Of a DNA stretch of 32,159 bases, positions 16,870 to 25,458 are shown piece by piece. The position numbers and the translations under genes were made by a program. The stretch spans positions 1 through 32,159 of the forward strand of contig NZ_JOEQ01000051.1 of assembly GCF_000721075.1 (NCBI RefSeq), given 5' to 3'. Source of the stretch: Streptosporangium amethystogenes. GTDB taxonomy: Bacteria; Actinomycetota; Actinomycetes; Streptosporangiales; Streptosporangiaceae. Under the pieces are notes generated by a model. That model did not search any database, was not told the DNA's origin, and saw only the letters and a program-made list of their open reading frames with translations. The stretch's first letter is position 1; every line of letters starts with the position of its first letter.

Positions 16870-18030
16870 ATGCCGCTGCAACCGTGGATGAAGCTCATCT
16901 CGGTCGACGACCACCTCATCGAACACCCCCGCGTGTGGGCCGACCGCCTGTCGCGCACCCACCTGGAACGCGGCCCGCGCATCGTCGACGAGCCCTCACC
17001 CTCCGGGGGAGCGCCGATCCAGGTCTGGTACTACGAGGACAAGCGCTTCCCGGCCATCGGGCTCAACGCCGTGGCCGGCAAACGCCCCGAGGAGTTCGGC
17101 GTGGAATCGGTGCGCTACGCCGACATGATCCCCGGCTGCTACGACCCCGCGGCGCGGATCGTCGACATGGACCTGGACGGGGTGTTCGCCGCGGCGAACT
17201 TCCCGTCCTTCCCGCGCTTCGCCGGAGCGATGTTCACCGTGGAGAGCAAGGACCCCGACCTGGGCCTGGCGTGCGTGTGCGCCTACAACGACTTCGTCAT
17301 CGACGAATGGTGCGCCACCGCCCCCGACCGTCTCATCCCGCTGATCATCCTGCCGCTGTGGGATCCCGAGCTGTGCGTGGCCGAGATCCACCGCACCGCG
17401 GCCAAGGGCGCCAAAGGCATCACGTTCCCGGAGAACCCCGTGCCGCTGGGCCTGCCGTCCATCTACACCGACCACTGGGACGGCGTGTTCTCCGCCGCCG
17501 AGGACACCGGCATGCCATTGTGCATGCACTTCGGCTCCTCCGGCTCCCCGCCCGTGACCGCGCCCGAGGCGCCCTACGCCGTCACCATCGCGTTGTACGG
17601 CACCAACTCGATGTCGGCGACCGCGCACCTGCTGTTCTCCCCGGTCTTCCACCGCCATCCGAAGCTCCGCGTCGCGCTGTCGGAAGGAGGCGTCGGCTGG
17701 GTCCCCTACCTGCTGGAGCGCATCGACGGCACCTGGCAGCGCCACCGCTGGTACCAGAACGTCGTCAAGGACGTACGCCCCTCCGACCTGTTCCGCAAGC
17801 ACATCTACGGCTGCTTCATCGACGACGTCGCCGGCCTGAAGGCCAGGCACGACATCGGACTGGGAAACCTCACCTGGGAATGCGACTACCCGCACTCGGA
17901 CTCCTACTGGCCGGCCAGCCGCACCTACGCCGAGAAGGTCTTCGCCGACATCCCCGACGACGAGGTCCACCAGATCGTGGAGCTGAACGCGCGCGAACTG
18001 TTCGGCTTCCACGCGGGACAGGCGGGCTGA
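16870..18030 (+). CDS. Metal-dependent amidohydrolase (amidohydrolase-2/ACMSD-like family)
   Basis: 386 residues from ATG 16870 with AGGAGG six bases upstream; an in-frame start at 16783 would run through the fragment above. It begins SVDDHLIEHPRVW, where this family normally has a D-x-H metal pair, continues with the TIM-barrel landmarks GMPLCMHFGSSG and LRVALSEGGVGWVPYLLERI, and ends with the metal-binding WECDYPHSDSYWP. Relatives are zinc or manganese decarboxylases and hydrolases that often act on aromatic or ring-cleavage intermediates, frequently near aromatic or steroid catabolic genes. It is followed after 3 bp by a small gene (18034), suggesting co-translation. The break before it makes membership of the sugar operon uncertain. 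Confidence 0.88.
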   Translation: MPLQPWMKLISVDDHLIEHPRVWADRLSRTHLERGPRIVDEPSPSGGAPIQVWYYEDKRFPAIGLNAVAGKRPEEFGVESVRYADMIPGCYDPAARIVDMDLDGVFAAANFPSFPRFAGAMFTVESKDPDLGLACVCAYNDFVIDEWCATAPDRLIPLIILPLWDPELCVAEIHRTAAKGAKGITFPENPVPLGLPSIYTDHWDGVFSAAEDTGMPLCMHFGSSGSPPVTAPEAPYAVTIALYGTNSMSATAHLLFSPVFHRHPKLRVALSEGGVGWVPYLLERIDGTWQRHRWYQNVVKDVRPSDLFRKHIYGCFIDDVAGLKARHDIGLGNLTWECDYPHSDSYWPASRTYAEKVFADIPDDEVHQIVELNARELFGFHAGQAG

Positions 18031-18033
18031 GCC

Positions 18034-18246
18034 ATGGCAGACGAGGACATCCCCGCCTCCGACTGGACCGAGCAGGACCTGCTCACCCGCGACCTGGCCG
18101 ACGAGCGGCTGGACCAGGAGCAGGCCGAGACGATCGCCCGCCTCCAGGCCCTGCGTCTGACACCGGATCCCGACCCCGAAGCCGTCGGCCTGCTCGAACG
18201 GCGCCTGCGCGCGATCGAGGCGAGCCGGGCGCACATCACAGGCTGA
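18034..18246 (+). CDS. Small acidic helical protein, function unknown
   Basis: 70 residues, ATG three bases after the amidohydrolase stop (TGAGCCATG). The sequence is rich in Asp, Glu, Arg, Leu and Ala (LADERLDQEQAETIARLQAL, then EAVGLLERRLRAIEASR) and should form two long helices, perhaps a coiled coil. There is no Cys, no membrane segment and no signal peptide. Tight coupling suggests a partner or assembly factor of the amidohydrolase, but I do not recognise a family. Confidence 0.6.
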   Translation: MADEDIPASDWTEQDLLTRDLADERLDQEQAETIARLQALRLTPDPDPEAVGLLERRLRAIEASRAHITG

Positions 18247-18345
18247 CATCGCTCCCGATCAGCGGGAGAGAGCATGGGGCGCGCGGCCGGAGCGCCCCTA
18301 CCGTCCAGGTACGTCCATCCGGCCGGAGCCCAGGAGGTGCCATCA

Positions 18346-18951
18346 GTGACTGCCGAGGTCGTCAACAAGCACGAGGTGCTGGAGCGGATCCACGCCGCCT
18401 CCGAGCGCCTGGCAGGGCTCGCGGAGGAGTCGGAGCGGCAGGGGCGCCTGGCCGACGAATCGGCGAAGATCCTCAAGGACACCGGGGTGATGCGGCTGCT
18501 GCAGCCGCGGGAACACGGCGGCTACGCCGCCCACCCTCGCGTGTTCGCCGAGGCGGTCATGGCGCTAGCCGCCTCCTGCGGAGCGAGCGGCTGGGTGGCC
18601 GGCGTGGTGGGGATGCACCCGTGGGAGCTGGCCATGGCCGATGCGCGGCTGCGTGAGGAGGTCTGGGGAGACGACCAGGACACATGGGTCGGCTCGCCGT
18701 ACGCGATGACCGGGGTGGCCCGGCCGGTCGACGGCGGCTACCTGCTGCGCGGGCGCTGGCAGTTCTCCTCCGGCACCGACCACTGCCGGTGGGTCTTCCT
18801 GGGAGCGATGCGCGGCGACGCCGACAGCAGGCCGCTGAGCCCGCCCCAGGGAATGCACGTCGTGCTGCCTCGCCAGGACTACACGATCGTCGAGGACTCC
18901 TGGAACGTCGTCGGGCTCAAGGGCACCGGCAGTGGTCGAGGCCGGGGGTGA
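18346..18951 (+). pseudogene. HsaA-like flavin-dependent monooxygenase, C-terminally truncated
   Basis: GTG 18346 with AGGAGG eight bases upstream begins 201 residues of an acyl-CoA-dehydrogenase-fold flavin monooxygenase. N-terminal helices end in GVMRLLQPREHGGY, then WQFSSGTDHCRWVFLGA, the substrate/flavin loop characteristic of HsaA and related oxygenase components of two-component hydroxylases. Family members are close to 390 residues; this one stops after VVGLKGTGS, exactly where the beta domain passes into the C-terminal helix bundle. The sequence then jumps into a ring-cleavage hydrolase gene. The C-terminal half, needed for the tetramer and active site, is missing, so the product should be inactive. 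HsaA hydroxylates a phenolic intermediate of steroid breakdown; other members use other phenols. Confidence 0.8.
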
Positions 18952-19682
18952 GCGCCTGGGCGAACTGGGGCGGCGTGCTCGCCGCCTTCGCCGAGCACTA
19001 CAGGGTCATCGCCCCGGACCTGCCCGGGTACGGCCGCAGCCACGTGCCAAGCCTCGACCGCGACTACGCCGCGGTGGCGATCGAGGCGATCGATCACGTC
19101 CTGGCCGCGGAGGGGGTGGAGCGGGTCCACATCGTCGGCAACTCCCTGGGGGGAATGCTGGCGACCCGGTTCGCGCTGGACACCCCCGCGAGAGCCGGCC
19201 GGCTGGTGCTGATGGGACCGGGCGGCGTGGGTTTCCCGCTCTTCGGCCCGCAGCCGACCGAGGGGATCAAACGGCTCGTCGAGTTCACCACCGACCCCAC
19301 CAGGGACAAGCTGGTGGCCTGGATGGAGTCGATGGTGGGCGACCGGTCCTTCCTCACCGAGGAGCACATCGAACGGCGCTGGCAGGCTGCCACGGCGCCA
19401 CAGGCGCTGACGTTCACCCGCGACTTCTACGCCGCGGCGATGCGGCACGCCCGGGCAGGGACCGCCGCACCACTGTGGACCAGGCTGGGGGAGCTGAGGC
19501 ACCACGTACTGATCACCTATGGCCGCGACGACCGGGTGACGCCCTTGGAGAGCGCGTTCCTGCCGCTGCGGCTCATCGCCAACGCCGAACTTCACGTCTT
19601 CGCACGGGCCTGCCACTGGGCGATGCTGGAGCGTCGCGAGGAGTTCGAGCGGATCGTGCTGGAATACCTCGGTCATGGCTGA
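18948..19682 (+). pseudogene. HsaD/BphD-like meta-cleavage product hydrolase, N-terminally truncated
   Basis: The frame begins PGVSAWANWGGVLAAFAEHY, which in intact C-C hydrolases of the HsaD/BphD/MhpC family directly follows the oxyanion loop HGSG. Here the loop and the first 35-40 residues are absent. The remainder has the nucleophile motif GNSLGG, the acid in YGRDDRVTP and the histidine in ARACHWAML, so the downstream catalytic parts are intact. GTG 18948 could start translation but lacks a good ribosome site. The gene is joined out of frame to the monooxygenase at 18346. HsaD-type enzymes cleave the vinylogous diketone made by extradiol ring opening, so this gene and its neighbour once belonged to an aromatic or steroid ring degradation operon. 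Confidence 0.8.
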
Positions 19683-20079
19683 GAGGCAGGCCTTGCCGGG
19701 GAGGGGCCTCATCGCCCCAGAGAACGGGTTCTCAGCCCCTAAGACAGGTAGAGGCCGCGCCCTCAGGCGCGGGTGAGCCGGTGCGGCGCCGGCGGTTCAT
19801 GTCGTCCGCCGACGGTGACGGTCCTCCCCTGTGACCTTATAAATCTACATTGTAAAGGCCGTCGGAAGTTTCAAGATCAAAAACGTAGCGAACCAAAGAC
19901 AAGCTCCAAAAAGGACGTGGCGGCTCTCCCGAGGAGCGGTCGTCGGGCTGGTGGTGAGGAGGGCCCTTCGTCTTCGCGCAGGGCCGGCGGGGCGGCGATC
20001 GAGGAGCCGCCACGACCGGGGCGAGCGCACGTTCGTCAGGACCGTCGTCGCGGCGGCCGACCGCCGAACGCAGGCCGTT
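19683..20079. other. Intergenic region with small hairpins, no gene
   Basis: Between the hydrolase fragment and the convergent TetR gene lie a 14-bp palindrome (GAGAACGGGTTCTC, 19720-19733), a GC hairpin (19755-19772) and a short AT-rich patch near 19838-19915 unlike its surroundings. I see no supported gene. The region may be scar tissue from the deletion that fused the two genes before it. Confidence 0.4.
19755..19772 (+). terminator. GC-rich hairpin, possible terminator
   Basis: CCGCGCC and GGCGCGG form a 7-bp perfect stem with a 4-nt loop, about 75 bp after the hydrolase stop. No U-tract follows. Confidence 0.4.
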
Positions 20080-20769
20080 TCAGACGGGACGCTGCTGTAG
20101 GTGCGCCTGGATGGCCTCCATGACCGCCTGGGGAGAGGCGGAGCGGTCGAAGGTGGCGACGACGACCTGGTTCTCACCGTCCTGGGGCCGCTCGAGATGA
20201 CGGAAGGTCGCGATCACATACCCGAGGGCGTGGTCGAGGGGACCTGAGGGGTCATAGGTGCCGCCGGCGCGCAGCCACCCGCGCAGGACCTGGTTGTGCG
20301 CCGCGACGACGGAGGCGGCCATGAGCTCGGCGCGCAGGCCCGCGTCGGGGGAGTCGGCCAGCCAGGTGCCGATGAACTCTCGGAACAGGCGTTGGTAGCG
20401 GGCGACGCTGGCGATCTCGCGGTCGCGCAGGGCCGGTACCCGCCCGACGAGGCGGTAGCGGCGCAGCGACACCTCGGCGTCTTGCACGTAGTGCGCCAGC
20501 ACCAGGCGCACCGCGTCGGTCACGGCGACGATCGCGGTGTCGGCGGTGGAGGCCCGCAGCCGGGCGTCGACGGCGGCGAGCAGGGTGTCGTGGTCGGGGA
20601 AGATCGCGTCTTCCTTCGAGCGGTAGTGGCGGAAGAACGTGCTGCGGCTGGCTCCCGCGCGGGCCGCGATGTCGTCGACGGTCGTCTCGTCGTAGCCGTT
20701 CTCGTCGAACAGCGCCACCGCCGCTTCGGCGAGGCGGTGACTGATGGGCGGTGTGGCCATGGCGTTCAT
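20080..20769 (-). CDS. TetR-family transcriptional regulator
   Basis: 229 residues from ATG 20769 (MNAMATPP); ATG 20760 is an alternative, and neither has a clear ribosome site, so the message may be nearly leaderless. The helix-turn-helix is clear at about residues 30-52 (TTVDDIAARAGASRSTFFRH, then YRSKEDAIF). The rest is a helical ligand domain of variable sequence. The gene diverges from the acyl-CoA carboxylase operon. Two 13-bp palindromes lie between them (20801-20834), fitting repression of both sides. The ligand might be an acyl-CoA or an upstream catabolite, by analogy with other TetR proteins next to carboxylase or fatty acid genes. Confidence 0.9.
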   Translation of the reverse strand: MNAMATPPISHRLAEAAVALFDENGYDETTVDDIAARAGASRSTFFRHYRSKEDAIFPDHDTLLAAVDARLRASTADTAIVAVTDAVRLVLAHYVQDAEVSLRRYRLVGRVPALRDREIASVARYQRLFREFIGTWLADSPDAGLRAELMAASVVAAHNQVLRGWLRAGGTYDPSGPLDHALGYVIATFRHLERPQDGENQVVVATFDRSASPQAVMEAIQAHLQQRPV

Positions 20770-20800
20770 TGTCGCGGACGCAGGGCTTGTCCGCCGCGAT

Positions 20801-20834
20801 GATACTGAGTATCGTCACGGTGAAACTGAGTCTC
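20801..20834. promoter_or_regulatory. Tandem palindromic operators, probable TetR binding sites
   Basis: GATACTGAGTATC (20801-20813) is a perfect 13-bp palindrome around a central G. GAAACTGAGTCTC (20822-20834) is a close copy with one mismatch pair. Their centres are 21 bp apart, about two helical turns, so two dimers could bind on one DNA face. They sit about 32 bp before the TetR start and 20 bp before the carboxylase start. Confidence 0.7.
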
Positions 20835-20854
20835 AATAATGAATATGGTGATCG

Positions 20855-22420
20855 ATGGAGCCGCGTACGACCGCGGGCAGCCTCAGCCTGCTCGAAGAGC
20901 GCCTGGATGAGGCGTTTCGTGCCGCCCAGAAGCGGGCGGCCGCCCGCCGGCACGCCAAGGGCAGGCTCACCGCCCGGGAAAGGATCGAGCGCCTCCTGGA
21001 CCCCGGATCGTTCGTCGAACTGGACGCCCTGGCCGTGCACCGCAGCACCTCCTTCGGCATGGAGCGCGTCCGCTTCCCCGGCGACGGGGTGATCACCGGT
21101 CACGGGACGGTCGACGGCCGCACCGTCTGTGTCTTCTCCCAGGACTTCACCGTGCTCGGCGGCAGCCTGGGCGAGGTCTACGGCGAGAAGATCTGCAAGG
21201 TCATGGACCTCGCGGTGCGGATCGGGGCGCCGATCGTCGGGATCAACGAGGGCGCGGGCGCGCGCATCCAGGAGGGCGTCGTCTCGCTGGGACTGTACGG
21301 TGAGATCTTCCGCCGCAACGTCCGCGCCTCCGGCGTGATCCCGCAGATCTCCCTGATCATGGGCGCCTGCGCGGGGGGGCACGTCTACTCGCCCGCCCTC
21401 ACCGATTTCACGATCATGGTCGATGAGGCGTCCCACATGTTCGTCACCGGCCCGGATGTCATCAAGACGGTCACCGGCGAGGACGTCACCTTCGAAGAGT
21501 TGGGCGGCGCCCGGGTCCACAACAGCCGCAGCGGCAACGCCCACCATCTGGCCCACGACGAGGACGACGCGCTGGAGTACGCCCGGGCCCTGCTGTCCTA
21601 CCTGCCGCAGAACAACCTCGACGAGCCCGTGTCCTTGCCCGTCGTCGCGGATCTGGAGGTCGGGGATGAGGATCGGGTGCTCGACACGCTCATCCCCGAC
21701 TCCCCGAACCAGCCCTACGACATGTGCGACGTCATCGCCGCGCTGCTGGACGACGGCGAGTTTCTGGAGGTGCAGGCACTGTTCGCGCCCAACATCGTGG
21801 TCGGCTTCGGACGGGTGGAGGGCCGCTCGGTCGGCGTCGTGGCCAACCAGCCCATGCGGCTGGCGGGCACGCTGGACATCGCCGCCAGCGAGAAGGCCGC
21901 CCGGTTCGTGCGCACCTGCGACGCGTTCGGGATCCCCGTGCTGACGCTGGTGGACGTGCCCGGTTTCCTGCCCGGCACCGAGCAGGAGTGGAACGGCATC
22001 ATCCGGCGCGGGGCCAAGCTGCTGTACGCCTACGCCGAGGCCACGGTGCCGCTCGTCACGGTCATCACCCGTAAGGCCTACGGCGGCGCCTACGACGTGA
22101 TGGGCTCCAAACATCTGGGGGCCGATGTCAACCTGGCCTGGCCGACCGCTCAGATCGCCGTGATGGGCGCCCAGGGCGCGGTCAACATCCTGCACCGCAG
22201 GAGACTGGCCGCCTGCGACGACCCCGACGCGCTGCGGGCCGAGCTGGCGCAAGAGTACGACGACGCCCTCGCCACGCCCTACCTGGCGGCCGAACGCGGC
22301 TACGTCGACGCGGTGATCGCGCCGCGCGAGACCCGGCGCGAGGTCGTTCGCGCCCTGCGGATGCTGCGCGGCAAACGCGACGCCCTGCCGCCCAAGAAGC
22401 ATGGAAACATCCCGCTGTGA
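20855..22420 (+). CDS. pccB: Acyl-CoA carboxylase beta subunit (probably propionyl-CoA carboxylase)
   Basis: 521 residues, ATG 20855. Carboxyltransferase subunit that moves CO2 from carboxybiotin to an acyl-CoA. Visible landmarks are [10 protein letters not shown] and [15 protein letters not shown] in the N-terminal crotonase-like half, and [14 protein letters not shown] in the C-terminal half (residues 406-419). The Asp of AYDVMG occupies the place that in studied actinobacterial beta subunits influences acyl chain choice and is Asp in propionyl-CoA enzymes, so propionyl-CoA is the likely substrate. The gene is followed by the epsilon and alpha subunit genes with GTGA overlaps and by methylmalonyl-CoA mutase, giving the propionyl-CoA to succinyl-CoA route. 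Regulation is probably by the divergent TetR protein. Confidence 0.93.
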   Translation: MEPRTTAGSLSLLEERLDEAFRAAQKRAAARRHAKGRLTARERIERLLDPGSFVELDALAVHRSTSFGMERVRFPGDGVITGHGTVDGRTVCVFSQDFTVLGGSLGEVYGEKICKVMDLAVRIGAPIVGINEGAGARIQEGVVSLGLYGEIFRRNVRASGVIPQISLIMGACAGGHVYSPALTDFTIMVDEASHMFVTGPDVIKTVTGEDVTFEELGGARVHNSRSGNAHHLAHDEDDALEYARALLSYLPQNNLDEPVSLPVVADLEVGDEDRVLDTLIPDSPNQPYDMCDVIAALLDDGEFLEVQALFAPNIVVGFGRVEGRSVGVVANQPMRLAGTLDIAASEKAARFVRTCDAFGIPVLTLVDVPGFLPGTEQEWNGIIRRGAKLLYAYAEATVPLVTVITRKAYGGAYDVMGSKHLGADVNLAWPTAQIAVMGAQGAVNILHRRRLAACDDPDALRAELAQEYDDALATPYLAAERGYVDAVIAPRETRREVVRALRMLRGKRDALPPKKHGNIPL

Positions 22421-22635
22421 GCGAGATGCGGGTGACCAAGGGCGCCCCCTCGCCCGAGGAGCTGGCCGCGCTCGCCGTGGCACTGCTGGTGACACGGCGA
22501 ACGCGACGCCCTGACCCACCGCCGGCGTCCGTCGGCTGGCGCCACCTGGCCCGCCACCACGCCCTGCGCCGGCCCCTGGCCGCGGGCACGGACGGCTGGC
22601 GGGCATCGACGTGGACCCGTGGAGGATCCCTGTGA
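22417..22635 (+). CDS. accE: Acyl-CoA carboxylase epsilon subunit
   Basis: 72 residues; GTG 22417 overlaps the beta subunit stop. It has the short signature of actinobacterial epsilon subunits: a conserved N-terminal strand and helix ([20 protein letters not shown]), then a basic, proline-rich linker and a C-terminal tryptophan-containing tail ([13 protein letters not shown]). Epsilon stabilises the alpha-beta complex and raises its activity. Its stop overlaps the next start (GTGA), so all three subunits are made in step. Confidence 0.85.
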   Translation: MSEMRVTKGAPSPEELAALAVALLVTRRTRRPDPPPASVGWRHLARHHALRRPLAAGTDGWRASTWTRGGSL

Positions 22636-24422
22636 GCACGACCGTGCGAAAGGTCCTGATCGCCAACCGCGGTGAGATCGCCGTCCGCGTCATCCGGGCC
22701 TGCCGGGACGCCGGCATCGCCGCCGTGGCGGTGTACGCCGACCAGGACCGCGACGGGCTGCACGCGCGCATGGCCGACGAGGCCTACGCGCTGGGCGGCG
22801 CCACCCCGGGCGAGACCTACCTGTCCATCGAGAAGATCATCGAGGTGGCCGGGCGGTCCGGGGCCGACGCGGTCCATCCCGGGTACGGTTTCCTTGCCGA
22901 GAACGCCGCCTTCGCCCAGGCCGTGATCGATGCCGGGCTGACCTGGATCGGCCCGCCCCCCTCGGCGATCGTCGCGCTCGGCGACAAGGTCCAGGCGCGT
23001 CACATCGCGCAGAAGGTCGGTGCCCCGCTGGTCGCGGGCACCTCCGATCCCGTCTCCGGCGCCGAGGAGGTGATCGCCTTCGCCGCCGAGCACGGCCTGC
23101 CGATCGCGATCAAGGCCGCCTACGGCGGCGGCGGGCGCGGCCTGAAGGTCGCCCGCACGCTCGAGGAGATCCCCGAGCTGTACGAGTCGGCGGTGCGCGA
23201 GGCCGTCACCGCGTTCGGCCGCGGCGAGTGCTTCGTCGAGCGCTACCTCGACAGGCCACGGCACGTGGAGACCCAATGCCTGGCCGACACCCGCGGCACC
23301 GTCGTGGTGGTCTCCACCCGGGACTGCTCACTGCAGCGCCGCCACCAGAAACTGGTGGAGGAGGCACCCGCGCCGTTCCTCACCGCCGAGCAGGAGGCCG
23401 TGCTGCGCGACAGCTCCAAGGCGATCTTGCGCGAGGCCGGATACGTGGGCGCCGGGACGTGTGAGTTCCTCATCGGCCAGGACGGCACGGTGTCGTTTTT
23501 GGAGGTCAACACCCGCCTGCAGGTCGAGCACCCGGTCACCGAGGAGATCACCGGTGTCGACCTGGTGCGGGAGATGTTCCGCATCGCGGCCGGTGAGGAG
23601 CTCGGCTACGACGACCCCGCGGTCCGCGGGCACTCGATCGAGTTCCGGATCAACGCCGAGGACGCCGGGCGTGGCTTCCTGCCCGCCCCCGGCACCATCA
23701 CCCGCTGGCGTGCCCCCTGCGGCCCCGGCGTGCGGGTGGACTCCGGCTACGAGCAGGGCGAGACTGTACCGGGCTCCTTCGACTCCCTGGTGGCCAAGCT
23801 CGTCGTCACCGGCGCCACCCGTGCCCAGGCGCTGGAGCGCGCCCGCCGGGCGCTGGCCGAGTTCGAGATCGACGGCATGCCGACCGTGCTGCCCTTCCAC
23901 CGGGCCGTGGTCGCAGACCCCGCCTTCACCGGCGAACCCTTCACCGTCCACACCCGCTGGATCGAGACCGGGTTCGACAACACGATCACCTCCCACCCCG
24001 GCCCGGCCACCCCCGCCGCCGACCGCGCCGACCGCGCCGACCCCGGCGAGCGTGAGCGCATCACCGTCGAGGTGGCGGGCCGGCGCCTGGAGGTCGTCCT
24101 GCCCGCCGGCCTCGGCGGCACGCGACACGACAGCGGCGCGACCCGCGCCCCGAGCACCCGCCGGCGTGGCGGCGCGGGCAGCGCCAAGGCCGCGGCGAGC
24201 GGTGACTTCCTGGTCAGCCCCATGCAGGGAACCATCGTCAAGGTCATGGCATCCGACGGCGACCAGGTCGACGCGGGCGACACTCTCGTCGTCCTGGAGG
24301 CCATGAAGATGGAACAACCCCTGACCGCCCACAAAACCGGAACCGTGACCGGCATGTCCGCGAAGGTGGGAGCCACCGTGAGCGCGGGCGCGGTCATCTG
24401 CGAGATCAAGGACCGCACGTGA
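22632..24422 (+). CDS. accA: Acyl-CoA carboxylase alpha subunit (biotin carboxylase and biotin carrier)
   Basis: 596 residues. I chose GTG 22632 because it overlaps the epsilon stop and has GGAGGA six bases upstream; a frame-open GTG at 22611 is less likely. The biotin carboxylase starts [20 protein letters not shown], has the ATP-grasp glycine loop [13 protein letters not shown], the [19 protein letters not shown] segment and the catalytic [15 protein letters not shown] variable linker rich in Ala, Arg and Asp (about 455-520) leads to the carrier domain with [11 protein letters not shown], where Lys559 is biotinylated. It carboxylates biotin with ATP and bicarbonate and serves the beta subunit encoded upstream. 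Its stop overlaps the mutA start. Confidence 0.94.
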   Translation: MSTTVRKVLIANRGEIAVRVIRACRDAGIAAVAVYADQDRDGLHARMADEAYALGGATPGETYLSIEKIIEVAGRSGADAVHPGYGFLAENAAFAQAVIDAGLTWIGPPPSAIVALGDKVQARHIAQKVGAPLVAGTSDPVSGAEEVIAFAAEHGLPIAIKAAYGGGGRGLKVARTLEEIPELYESAVREAVTAFGRGECFVERYLDRPRHVETQCLADTRGTVVVVSTRDCSLQRRHQKLVEEAPAPFLTAEQEAVLRDSSKAILREAGYVGAGTCEFLIGQDGTVSFLEVNTRLQVEHPVTEEITGVDLVREMFRIAAGEELGYDDPAVRGHSIEFRINAEDAGRGFLPAPGTITRWRAPCGPGVRVDSGYEQGETVPGSFDSLVAKLVVTGATRAQALERARRALAEFEIDGMPTVLPFHRAVVADPAFTGEPFTVHTRWIETGFDNTITSHPGPATPAADRADRADPGERERITVEVAGRRLEVVLPAGLGGTRHDSGATRAPSTRRRGGAGSAKAAASGDFLVSPMQGTIVKVMASDGDQVDAGDTLVVLEAMKMEQPLTAHKTGTVTGMSAKVGATVSAGAVICEIKDRT

Positions 24423-24675
24423 GCGGCACCGGGTTTCCCCCCGCCGATCGCGAGCGGTGGAGGGAGCTGGCGCGGGAGGTCTTGCGCCGGTCGGGCCACG
24501 ATGCCCCGTCACCGGAGCAGGCGCTGGCGAGCGTGACCTACGACGGGATCATCCTCGCCCCGCTGTACGACGCCACCGATCTGCCGCAGAGCGCCGGCCT
24601 TCCCGGCTTGCCGCCCTACACCCCGGCAGGCCGCGGGCTGGGCGCCGCGTGGCAGGTGCGGCAACTGCACGAGCT
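24419..24675 (+). pseudogene. mutA: Methylmalonyl-CoA mutase small subunit, 5' fragment
   Basis: GTG 24419 overlaps the carboxylase stop (GTGA). The first 85 or so residues match the start of the small subunit: DRERWRELAREVLRRSG, then the substrate-domain opening VTYDGIILAPLYDATDLP, GLPGLPPYTPAG and AAWQVRQLHE. After about 24675 the DNA is the reverse complement of a tyrosine recombinase gene, though the frame happens to stay open to 25321. The small subunit is normally over 600 residues, so this is a truncated gene. In the intact operon it would complete the conversion of propionyl-CoA to succinyl-CoA with the large subunit; neither function can be supplied by this window. Confidence 0.8.
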
Positions 24676-25218
24676 CGCACAGCACGGCCAGCCAGGCCTG
24701 CACCGAGCGGACCGGGCAGGTGGAAAGGTGGGAGCCGTAGGGGACCGCGACGGTCTGCCCGGCGGCATCTTGGTCGGTTTTGCTGACGGGGACGAACACC
24801 TCCAGTCCCTGGCGCGGGAAGGTGAGGTGTTCACAGTCGAGGGCGGCGAGCTCGCTGCGCCGGCCCATCAGCGCGAAGCCGAGCACCAGCGCGGCCCGAT
24901 CCCGGATCCCGGTAGGGGTGTCATCGGGGGTATGTGCGATGAGGCTGCGCAGGATGTCGATGGTGATCGGCGGGGCCTTGCGTACCGTGTTGCCGGGTTT
25001 GGCGCTCCAGGCGCGGCGGTAGGCGCGCAACGCGTCGCGGGCGGCGGTGGTGTAACGACCGCATCATCCATACGCGCCGCATCGTTGGTCGGAGCACGCC
25101 GGGCGAGCACGATCCCGGACAGGCTCGGCTCGTCGGGGGAGGCATCCACCCCGGCACCGTCATTACCGCTAAGGCCCGGCGTCATACAGTCATCGCCGGC
25201 TGGACGCTCCAGGTTCAT
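24675..25218 (-). pseudogene. Tyrosine recombinase/integrase, truncated and frameshifted
   Basis: Minus-strand ATG 25218 begins MNLERPAGDDC; near 25055 the frame shifts to one encoding TTAARDALRAYRRAW, the core-binding domain end, followed by the catalytic domain (DRAALVLGFALMGRRSELAAL containing the first Arg, then VSKTDQDAAGQTVAVPYGS with the beta-hairpin Lys, and CPVRSVQAWLAVL). The gene ends at the mutA junction, before the HxxR, His and Tyr boxes, so it cannot be active. Its 5' end lies 20 bp from a perfect 21-bp inverted repeat (25239-25311), which may be the end of the element it once moved. Confidence 0.75.
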
Positions 25219-25238
25219 GTGGCCATCTCTTACTGATT

Positions 25239-25311
25239 TGTCCCGTCTCATTCAATCTGAGGCATCGGAAGCCTCTGACCTGCGGTGCCCCAGATTGAAT
25301 GAGACGGGACA
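25239..25311. repeat. Perfect 21-bp inverted repeat with 31-bp loop
   Basis: Left arm 25239-25259 begins TGTCCCGTCTCATTCAATC; right arm 25291-25311 is its exact complement, ending GAATGAGACGGGACA. Inside the loop a second small stem GAGGC/GCCTC (25259-25263, 25271-25275) is possible. The arms are less GC-rich than the surroundings. It lies between the broken integrase and unrelated DNA, so it may be a recombination site, an element end or a very stable terminator. Confidence 0.8.
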
Positions 25312-25458
25312 GGGGCGGTGACCCGGCCCGGCGCGCCTGCCGGGCGCGGCCGCGCTCCGGAACCGTTCACCTCCGGCGAACCGATCGACCCCGGCGGGCA
25401 GAAGGCGACGCAGAGGCCCTCAAGTCAATCTCAAGCCTGATCTTCTACACCTACGGGT

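Noticed and set aside
16996..18249. Minus-strand open frame of 417 codons
   Set aside because: Shadow of the amidohydrolase and small protein genes.
20252..22771. Minus-strand open frame of 839 codons
   Set aside because: Crosses the TetR gene, its promoter and the carboxylase beta gene in shadow frames; no recognisable domain.
24419..25321. A single 300-residue protein
   Set aside because: Only the first 85 or so residues resemble methylmalonyl-CoA mutase; the rest reads through an antisense integrase.
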